From Dugong dugon (Eukaryota > Chordata > Mammalia > Sirenia > Dugongidae): a stretch of DNA of 64,000 nucleotides. The stretch is taken from positions 136,798,734 through 136,862,733 of the forward strand of contig CM057462.1 in NCBI GenBank assembly GCA_030035585.1, in the 5' to 3' direction. A program made the position numbers and the translations under genes. The notes under the pieces were generated by a model. It saw nothing but the letters and a program-made list of their open reading frames with translations. It made no database searches and was not told the DNA's origin. Positions 56,326 to 64,000 of the stretch are shown here, in pieces. Numbering within the stretch: position 1 is the stretch's first letter; the number at the start of each line of letters is the position of its first letter.

Positions 56326-56929
56326 CATAACAGTACAAGAAAACCATAGCCAATTAACTGATGAAAATAACGTTTTTACAAATTAACTTGATTTTTTTTC
56401 AGTATCAACATTTAACAATCTAAGATAATAAAACTTGGATAAAAGCTGAAAACTTTCCCCTACCTGTGTCCATTATAAACTCACACCATATGTAATCTAT
56501 GGAATCTTAAACCTTATGTTAACTCAAAACCTAATCTCAAGAGGCCAAGAATAAAACTAACATGGAAAACTCGTAATAGTGAGCAGGAAATCCAGCGTTC
56601 AATCTGGCGCCCAAACTCCTGCCCTAAAACTCTAATATTAGCCTTACATCCAAATGCTATTGCTGAGAGAGACTTAGGAAGCTTCAACCACATGGGAATA
56701 CTTTGAGGCAAGATAGGATCAGGAAGAAGTAGCTGGAGATTGGACCAGGCTTCCTTCCAGTGTCCCTATACACTACAAGCGTTGTTCTGTGAACTACTTT
56801 CCACTCTTTATTAGTGAACCTAATGGACAAACTTGAAAAAAAAAAAAAAACTGACTTTACAAATGGACTATCAAACACTGTGTGAACTGAGACAAGTGGC
56901 AGCTTTAAGGGAGGAGAAATCTCAAGAGA
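56326..56929. other. Unrecognised sequence
   Basis: An A-run lies at 56836-56850. The 65- and 102-codon antisense frames have no recognised domain, and the second runs into the next LTR. Confidence 0.45.
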
Positions 56930-56934
56930 AAGTC

Positions 56935-57441
56935 TGTCTTGGTCATCTAGTGCTGCTATACCAGAAATATCACAAGTGGATGTATTTAACAAACAGAAGT
57001 TTATTTCCTCACAGTGAAGTAGGCTAAAAGTCCAAATTCAGGGTGTCAGCTCCAGGGGAAGTCTTTCTCTCCCTGTTGGCTCTGTAGCAAGGTCAATCTT
57101 CCGCTGGACTAGGAGCTTCTCTGCGCAAGAATCCCAGATCCAAAGGACAGGCTCCGCTCCTGGCACTCCTTTCTTGGTGATATGAGGTACCCAACTCTCT
57201 GCTTGCTTCCCTTTCCTTTTATCTTTTGTAAGATAAAAGGTGGTGCAGTCCACACCCCAGGGAAACTCCCTTCACATTGGATCAGGGATGTGACCTTAGT
57301 AAGGCTGTTACAATCCCACCCTAATCTCCTTTAACATAAAATCACAATCACAAAACGGAGGATGACCACACAAGACTGGGAATCATGGTCCAGCCAAACT
57401 GATACACACATTTTTGGGGGGACACAATTCAATCCATAACA
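56935..57441 (-). mobile_element. Solo MaLR/ERVL-type LTR with perfect 5-bp duplication
   Basis: On the minus strand it begins 'tgttatggattgaattgtgt' and ends 'gcagcactagatgaccaaga' plus 'ca'. aagtc flanks it at 56930-56934 and 57442-57446. At 507 bp it is close in length to the copy at 37.1 kb. The complement of an AATAAA signal lies near 56998. Confidence 0.93.
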
Positions 57442-57446
57442 AAGTC

Positions 57447-57649
57447 ACAATGAGGAGAGGAGTATGGCATGGAAAGGGGAGCAGGAAGAAAGTGGGAAAA
57501 AGTAATAAAGGGAGCAGAGAAAGGGAAAGGGAGGAGACCAAGACCAAATCTAAAAACTCCGTAGGAGGTAAGAGGGCAGGTAATCTTGTCTCTCCACTTT
57601 CTGAGAGCCACATCTCGCCCTCAACTCTCTTTCACATACACATGCACAC
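57447..57649. other. Purine-rich unrecognised sequence
   Basis: A purine-rich stretch (57450-57570). Open frames on both strands here reflect composition. No gene was recognised. Confidence 0.5.
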
Positions 57650-57661
57650 AAACACACACCA

Positions 57662-57855
57662 ACCAAAACAAAACCAAACCCACTGCCATCGACTCGATTC
57701 CAACTCATAGTGACCCTACAGGGTTTCCAAGGCTGTAAACCCTTACAAAAGCAGACTGCCACATCCTTCCCCCACAGAGTCGCTGGTAGCTTCGAACCGC
57801 CCACCTTTTGGTTAGCAGCCAAACCGCTTTAACCACTGCACCACCAGGGCTTCAG
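57662..57855 (-). mobile_element. AfroSINE, third form, with 12-bp duplication
   Basis: Antisense copy from 'accaaaacaaaaccaaaccc' to 'gcaccaccagggcttc'. aaacacacacca flanks it at 57650-57661 and 57856-57867, though the sequence is simple. It lacks the usual 'cagagtagaactgcc' body. Confidence 0.92.
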
Positions 57856-57867
57856 AAACACACACCA

Positions 57868-58667
57868 CACACTCTACGAAAGGTTAGATTACACACACAT
57901 ACAAAAAAAATATGTTGATTACAGTAATCCACACTGAGACGTTTTAGGTAAGTAAAGGACAGTGGCAAGAGAACGATACTTGCCCAGTAAGGTCGGAGGG
58001 CTTGGTAGAGATGAGGGAACAGGACAAAGGAGTTGAACTCTGAAGGGCTGGTTGGAATGGCACCAGAACACCTGTCAGCATCTCCTTATCAAGCATCTGT
58101 CTTCCTGACAGATTGGAATTTTCCCAGACCACAGTGTTTTTGCTTAGTGATTGCTCACCATGGCTGTATGAGGGAAAGCTGTTCCACAGGTGAAGATGTC
58201 TGAGGGAATACTATTCCTCTTCCTTCTTGGGGATTAAATCAAAGGGGAAACTTCCCTAAGAGATTTCTAAAATCTTACTGAGACAGACACAAATCGTTTT
58301 CTTTTAGACCAAACTACCAAAGTTTTATTATTATTATTATTGTTGCTACCTTTTGTAACATAAAAGCTAGAATTGAAATATTCCCAGTTTAGCTTAAATG
58401 ATTATATTTTTGTGTTTCAGCACCCTCATCTGAGGAAAGAAATTATAGCTAAATTATGTTTGGTAATAACCCAAAAAATAATGCAGACATAAATGCAATT
58501 TAAAGGAAAATTTTCTTAGAGAGAGCTCACCCCCAAATAGAATACATTTGCCTTTAGTGAGACAGTCACTAGTAGGAAAGCTTCACCATTTGAACTGTTC
58601 AAGCAGAGTATGGGCCCTAATAAATGATTGGAGAAGATTCATTGATCAGGTGGCTCAGTGAAAACAA

Positions 58668-58668
<1 letters not shown>
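57868..58668. other. Unrecognised sequence
   Basis: A short (TTA)n run lies at about 58325-58341. No repeat family or gene was recognised. Confidence 0.45.

Positions 58669-58697
<29 letters not shown>
58669..58697. repeat. (TG)n microsatellite
   Basis: An uninterrupted TG run of about 14 units, followed by 'acagagagaga'. Confidence 0.98.
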
Positions 58698-58699
<2 letters not shown>

Positions 58700-59460
58700 A
58701 GAGAGAGAAATAAAGGAAGTATGTCAAAATGTTACCAATTATTGAACCAAGGTGGAAAAGAAATGGATATTCATTATTTTTTCACATTTCTATATGTTTG
58801 AAAAATTTTATTAAAAAATATTGAGAGAAGAAACCTGTACAACCATTATGAATACAACCTGAGCATTCCTAGTCAAATTATTTATTATACTGTTAAGTGT
58901 TGTTTTGTAATCTTTTTCACCAAATATATCATGGATACTTCTCCATATCAATAAATTTATGTTTACGTTATCAGTTGTAATAGTAGCCCATTGTACGGAT
59001 TTGCTTTAACTTTTTAAAAACTAATCTTCAATTATATACAGATGGTTTCCATTGTCTGTTATGTTAAATAAGGAGCAATGAGCAACTTACACGCACATAC
59101 TTGCTTGTGTGTGATTATTTCCTTATATAAACCCTAAAAGTAGAAACATAAGATGAAAGTGTGCATATATTTTACATTTTTAGACAATGATTGCCCTTCA
59201 TACAATTTGCACCATTATCTATTCCTTCTCACTGTATATGAGAAGGCCAATCCTCCCTCCATGGGTCTCGCTGAATATTGTTTACTACCAATTTTTTTAA
59301 ATATTTTCCATTGATAAGATAGTAAGCATTCTTTTAATTTGCATTTATTTCATAATTGGTGAGTTTAAACTTTATATGTTTATTGGACATTTGTATTTTT
59401 TCTATTGTTTTTTCATGGAGAGTTCACTAGTTCCTTACTGATTTTATATACTCCATTTAA

Positions 59461-59632
59461 CTCACTGCTGTTGACGGAATTCCAACTGATAGCGACCCCA
59501 TAGGGTTTCCAAGGCTGTAAATCTCTATGGAAGCAGACTGCCACATCTTTCTCCTGCACAGCCACTGGTGGTTTCAAACCACCAACCTTTTGATTAGCAG
59601 TCGATTACTTTAACCACTGCACCACCAGGCCT
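59461..59632 (-). mobile_element. AfroSINE, third form, antisense
   Basis: Antisense copy: 'ctcactgctgttgacggaat' tail, 'gaagcagactgccacatctt' block, 'gcaccaccaggcc' head. The body 'cagagtagaactgcc' is absent, as in the copy at 57.7 kb. No clear duplication. Confidence 0.92.
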
Positions 59633-59819
59633 ATATTATAAGGTTATCATTATTTATCGTGGTACCATTTTATCCCCTTCTATGACACGCTTGTTTACGT
59701 TAAAACTCCCTTCAGAAGGACAAGTTATTCTGTATGCCCAAAATGCAAAAGTAATCCATAGATTTTTTTTCCATACATTAGATGGAAAACAGGCTAACCA
59801 TTATTTAAGCCAAGTACAA

Positions 59820-60035
59820 CATATCTAAAGACCAGTCCCTGGAGAAGGACATCATGCTTCGTAAAGTAGAGGGTCAAAAAAAGGAAGACCTTCAACGTGA
59901 TGGATTGACACAGCGGCTGCAACAACGGGCTCAAGTGTAACGATTGTGAGAGTGGCACAGGACCAGGCAGTGTTTCATTCTGTTGTACATGAGGTCGCTG
60001 TGAGTCGGAACCAACTCAACGGCACCTAACAACCT
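59820..60035 (+). mobile_element. 5'-truncated RTE LINE 3' end
   Basis: 'ggagaaggacatcatgcttc' (the 'DIML' coding region), 'gattgacacagcggctgcaa', then 'gctgtgagtcggaaccaact' and an 'acctaacaacctaac' tail. It is shorter than the RTE copies at 44.3 and 45.5 kb. Confidence 0.9.
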
Positions 60036-60450
60036 AACAGAATATGCCACTTATAATATTTCAAATATAATAAAGCCATGTACTTTTTGGTTTTCAACTA
60101 TGTCTAACATAGAGAATTTTTTTCATTTTCATGTAACCAATCTATGAATTTTTCTTTGGGCGTTGGCTTTAGATATCAGGTTTAGAAAATCCTTCCCTAC
60201 CCCAAGATTATGAAAATCTTGCTTAAATTTTCTTCCACTCCCATTATGCCTTACTTTTTAAATTTAAATCATCATCTATTAAGAATTTAATTTGACACAA
60301 ATAGCCAGACCTTTAGTTTTGTTCTGGTTTTCTGTCATGGTCTCCTATCTTTTCCAAGTGTTATTCACAAACACTGTCAGGTTGTTAATTCTACATCCTA
60401 ATTGAATTTGCATAAACTCTGCTCCTAAATTGTTTGCCAATATGGCCATT

Positions 60451-60902
60451 TGAATTCAGAAAGTACTACTGATACAAATATTCATGCAAAGATATTTCAG
60501 GGCAGTCATACAAGTTCCTGAAGTTCTGAAAAATCATTTCAAAACCATCCAAGTCCCCTTCCAATATCAGCTTTCCTGCCACACCACTGGCAGGAAATGG
60601 ACTAAGCTTCTGTGCTCATTTAAGAAGGAGTTAAAGTAAAAGATTACACTTAAAACAGTCTGAGAATCTATCAAAGTCTCCTGCTCACAGAAAAGGACTC
60701 CTGTGCCACTGTCGCTTCACTTGCTCTATACCTGTAACAAGTCTAGTGTAACAATTTCTTTACAAAGACTTCTGAGTTGTCCTCTGATCACAAACTAACA
60801 TTAGAAAGATGGAAACCTGCAGCCAATGGTAGGGAAAAGAAATCTGTCCCACTGTATTATAAGAAATTGGTCTTCCTTTTTCATGCAGGTTTCTCCTGTA
60901 AG
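60451..60902. other. Unrecognised sequence
   Basis: No repeat or gene was recognised. Confidence 0.5.
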
Positions 60903-60914
60903 TTTTCCCCATCA

Positions 60915-61083
60915 GGGAGCCCTGGTGGCTCAGTGGTTAAGAGCTCAGCCGCTAACTAAAAGTTTGGCAGTTTGAATCCACCAGCTGCTCCTTGGAAACC
61001 CTATAGGGCTGTTCTACTCTGTCCTATAAGGTCGCTATGAGTTGGAATCAACTCGACAGCAATGGGTTGGATTTGGTTTTGGT
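60915..61083 (+). mobile_element. AfroSINE, short form, with perfect 12-bp duplication
   Basis: Sense copy: 'gggagccctggtggctcagtg' head, 'tttggcagtttgaatccacc' box B, 'gttctactctgtcctataag' body, 'gagttggaatcaactcgaca' tail. ttttccccatca flanks it at 60903-60914 and 61084-61095. One of the better-preserved copies. Confidence 0.96.
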
Positions 61084-61095
61084 TTTTCCCCATCA

Positions 61096-62229
61096 CTCAG
61101 TGATAACTATGAAAATGGGGTGTCTGTGTGTTTGGTAGGAATGGGGGTGAGGACAGGCATATTCCTATTCTTACAGAATAAAATTTAAGGTCCTTTCCTT
61201 TTTTTTTTTTTTTTTAAGAATGATTAACGAAGTACTATGAAGACTAAATTTCCAGGAATCTTGCAGAATCACCTTAATGTGTCTGCTATTTCCAAATCAC
61301 AATGGCTCCGTTTTCTCTCTCAACTGAAAGCCAATAATTTGAGAGAAAGCCAATGAACTCATTTTCTTTTAAGCCAACTACTTTAGGCATAAGGTTAAAA
61401 TCCCTCTTTGAGTGTTAATCACAATTTTATTTCATCTCTTCCAAGCAGGTCATAACCTGTCCCTCCAACAATACCATTTTCCTGCTGCCCCACCAATTCC
61501 TCCAGGGAAACAGACATCACTCTTGCGTTTGTTAGCCTTTTGTTGTATCTTTTTCCAGACACTGGAATAATGATGAAGTCATCTGATTAAACAGGTTTAT
61601 TTTTTTCCCAATCAAGAAAAGCCAGACCAATCTCTTCCATGAGACAGCCACTGTGAGCTATGGTCATTCAGAGATCTATTCCTGGGCATGTGACCTATAC
61701 AACTGAACCAGAAGGCATAGAAGTGTTGCCACTTTCTGCTCACATGTTCCTAGATGAAACTTAAGTGTTTGACTTCCACAGTCTAGTTACATTCATGGCG
61801 TTCACCATCTGAACTTGGATCCACTGAGGATAGCACAGTTGGCATAAAACAGAATATCTCATGATACGTTTTTTGAAGTGTAACCTGTAAGTCAATCCAC
61901 ACTCCCTATGCCCCTGAACTATTTTTCTCTTTGATCTCTGCCTAAACTGTGTCAGTCTGGATCATACTGAAGGATTGGCAGCACTACAGAAGATAGTTGG
62001 GAGGTACCATAGCTTTTGAAAAGCTATGATTTAGCCATGTGGAATCCACCCAGTCTCAGACAGTGAGCTTGTAAGCCTTGGCATGTCTCCCTGTACTGGT
62101 CGGCCAGCCTCCACACATTATGTTTTGAAAGCACTTCCTCCAACTGCCGCTGAATTGTCAGGGTGGACCTCCTGTGAATCAGTTTTTCCATTCTCTCAGC
62201 CCTGCTTAAACATGGTATTCTGTCTGTCA
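61096..62229. other. Unrecognised sequence with T-run
   Basis: A T-run lies at 61198-61216. From about 61690 to 62229 the sequence is moderately GC-rich and abuts the L1 ORF1 piece. I recognise no family in it. Confidence 0.4.
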
Positions 62230-62828
62230 GCCTTCTATTCTATGAGCATCTTGGATAGATATCTTCTCATCTTTCATGATATCAGGGAAGTTTTCTGCCA
62301 ACAAATCTTCAACAATTCTCTCTGTATTTTCTGTTATCCCCCCTGCTCTGGTACTCCAATCACTCATAGGTTATGCCTCTTGATAGAGTTCCACATAATT
62401 CTTAGGGTTTCTTCTTCTTTTTTTTTTTTTTAATTCTTTTATCTTATTTTTCCTCAAATAAGTTAGTGTCAAGTGCTTTATCTTCAGTCTCACTAATTCT
62501 GACTTCCATTGCCTCAATTCTGCTTCTATGACTTTCTATTGAGTTGTCTAATTCTGAAATTTTATTGTTAATCTTCTGGATTACTGTTTATGGATTCTTG
62601 CAGGCTGTTAAATTTGTCATTATGCTCTTCTACAATCTTCTTAAGTTCTTCTACTGCTTTGTCTGTATGTTCCTTGGCTTGTTCTGTGTTTTGAATGATC
62701 TTCTTCCTAACATCTTGAAGAGTTCTATATATTAATCTTTTGTATTCTACCTCCTGTAATTCCAAGAAGTTCTCTTCCTCCAGAAAATTTCTTGATTCTT
62801 TGTTTTGGGAGCTTGCTGAAGCCATCAT
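62230..62828 (-). pseudogene. L1 ORF1 N-terminal part, truncated
   Basis: A start codon at 62828 opens a frame of 86 codons down to 62568. It has a glutamate- and lysine-rich coiled coil ('EEVEYKRLI'-like, 'KAVEELKKIVEEH'), typical for L1 ORF1. The homology continues in other frames to about 62235 (antisense 'ggagtaccagagcagggggg' and 'gcagaaaacttccctgatat'), the region before the RNA-recognition domain. The C-terminal domain is absent. A T-run (62419-62431) breaks the frame. Confidence 0.8.
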
Positions 62829-62829
62829 G

Positions 62830-64000
62830 GTCTGCCTCTTTATGTGATTTGATATTGACTGTTATCTCTAGCCATCAATAAGTTATTATATTTATTTATT
62901 TTATATTTGCTTACTGTGTCCTGGTTTCTTGTTTTGTTTTGATATGCCTAAATAGGCTGCTCGTGTGAGCTAGTTTGATTATTAGTGCCTTTGAAGCCCT
63001 AACGTCCTGTCACCAGGTGGTTAGATCTGTTACTAGGTACGTGAGCCCAGGAGTCTGTTTACTTTTCCTGTATGGATTCAGCTCAGGTATCCAGGTAGTC
63101 GGTCACCAATTATGCGGTACAGGCTGTCATCTACAGTCCTAGACAGGCAGCGGCGTTTGGTGTAGGGACAGGTATCTGGCTGCAGTAGGGGGTTATGCAC
63201 TAAGCAAGGTGGGGGGCTGATGACTGCCCCTGAGTGTCTGGGAGGAAAGCGTGTCCCTGTTCCCTAGAGTGTGTAGGTGGGTGGGTTCTGCAGCCAGACT
63301 ATGGGCATCCAGTGCTGTTGGCTGTAAGGACTGGGAGACACCACTTATTCTTGGACCCCTGTGGTGGGTAGTTTGGCGGCATGAGTGGAGCCACCAGTCC
63401 TCAGGCCCCTGATGTGGGTAGGTGAGGACCCTGCTTAATGGGCAGAGCTGTGTCAAATGTCACAAACCTGCCACTCCACCATACAGCTGATACAATTGAA
63501 GTTAGGCTTCAGGTATCTACCCTGTTGTACCATGCTAATGAGGGCCTATGCTGTTGAAATGGACCCACACTGGTCTATGCAGGGGTGAAAAGCATTCAAA
63601 GCTCGTGGACCCCTTATGCCTGTGCCTAGGAAAAGGAGCTGTGCCTACCCTGAGTTCCCGGCTTAGGGGAGCTGGCAGATTATTTTTTTCCTGTTTGTTA
63701 ATTTGTTCCCTATCCAAGGCTGGGAGAATGGCTCAGGGTTCATGCCAGGCCCTACATCCATCCGAGGAGACGAGGCAATTGCTGAAGCTGGCCTGGGACT
63801 CAGTGTGGAGTGGGGAGGGGGCAGGTAAATGGGAGAGAGATTTTTCCCAAAGTGGGTGTTTTTGATCCATGCGGTAGGTCAGACATGTACTTATCTTTTG
63901 CCAGTTGAGCGCCGCTTTTCACTGGTTCTGGAGGCCCAAGTAAACTCTCTGCCACTGGGTCTCTCCAGATGTGGAAAATGCCTCCTGAGCACCACTGCTT
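62830..64000 (-). promoter_or_regulatory. L1 5' UTR (probable internal promoter), partial
   Basis: This 1.2-kb stretch lies upstream of the ORF1 start and is markedly richer in G and C than its surroundings. L1 5' UTRs carry an internal pol II promoter; that this one does is inferred from position and composition. No tandem monomers were seen. Several frames here (63193-63865) overlap on both strands and have no coding support. Confidence 0.55.

Larger units (their letters stand above)
58800..60450 (-). repeat. Old L1 3' region, antisense, with two insertions
   Basis: 'gtaatagtagcccattgtac', 'agatggtttccattgtctgt', 'gattatttccttatataaac', and later 'gaaaatccttccctacccca' and 'agccagacctttagttttgt' follow the antisense of an old L1M ORF2 end and 3' UTR. 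An AfroSINE (59461-59632) and an RTE piece (59820-60035) interrupt it. No coding capacity. Confidence 0.6.
62230..64000 (-). mobile_element. L1 5' half, antisense, cut by window edge
   Basis: Read on the minus strand from the window edge: a GC-richer 5' UTR (64000 to about 62830) ending 'caggacacagtaagc...', then ORF1. The element stops at about 62230 within ORF1, with no ORF2 or 3' UTR to the left. An L1 that keeps its 5' part but lacks its 3' end is unusual. Its 5' UTR differs from the monomer-type 5' region of the L1 at 26 kb. Confidence 0.75.

Noticed and set aside
63193..63865. Protein-coding exon in the GC-richer end of the window
   Set aside because: It lies in the 5' UTR of an antisense L1 whose ORF1 starts at 62828, and frames are open on both strands because of base composition.
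1..64000. A new multi-gene system such as a defence or biosynthetic cluster
   Set aside because: The window is repeat-rich mammalian DNA with no supported host genes. The notable content is in the retroelements, not in a gene cluster.

Overview
The window is intergenic or intronic DNA from a placental mammal of the superorder Afrotheria, most likely an elephant or another paenungulate. The main evidence is repeat content. Twenty-one copies of a tRNA-headed AfroSINE are present, which is a repeat confined to Afrotheria, together with RTE (BovB-like/AfroLINE) fragments, L1 elements and solo ERVL/MaLR-type LTRs. I could not support any protein-coding host gene, host exon or functional RNA gene. 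The open reading frames of 60-220 codons are either pieces of transposons or unsupported.

Layout. 1-24.4 kb: old unique-looking DNA carrying AfroSINEs, MIR, L2 and L3/CR1-like relics, hAT relics (MER5-like, MER20-like and one with clear terminal inverted repeats), a tRNA-Gly-headed RTE-derived SINE (9.0-9.35 kb), an internally deleted RTE copy with perfect target-site duplications (5.75-6.06 kb), an antisense old L1 (17.9-19.2 kb), a solo LTR (20.0-20.6 kb) and an RTE piece inside an L2. 24.47-25.09 kb: a solo ERVL-type LTR containing four 60-bp tandem units. 25.7-33.3 kb: an inverted L1 3' end abutting a nearly complete sense L1 whose 5' region has two ~230-bp monomers, followed by decayed ORF1, decayed ORF2 and a 3' UTR. 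33.3-42.4 kb: mostly unrecognised DNA with three AfroSINEs and one solo LTR. 42.4-48.7 kb: an old sense L1 broken by at least five later insertions (L1 3' end, LTR containing an RTE, RTE, AfroSINE, inverted L1 3' end) and a short DNA transposon. 48.7-62.2 kb: unique-looking DNA with MIR/L2 relics, a pogo/Tigger-like element inside a MIR, two composite L1 3' ends, AfroSINEs, a solo LTR, and an antisense old L1 with an RTE piece. 62.2-64.0 kb: the 5' half of an antisense L1 (ORF1 N-terminus and GC-richer 5' UTR), cut by the window edge.

How the pieces relate. There is no pathway or operon here. The organising theme is retrotransposon parasitism. AfroSINEs, the tRNA-Gly-headed element and the internally deleted RTE all end like the RTE LINE, and several also share an internal block with the RTE 5' region, so they were probably mobilised by the RTE machinery. 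The L1 copies fall into at least two 3' UTR forms and two 5' UTR forms. All boundaries were read by eye; the ends of old repeats may be off by tens of bases. Family names follow remembered consensus patterns, and no database search was run.
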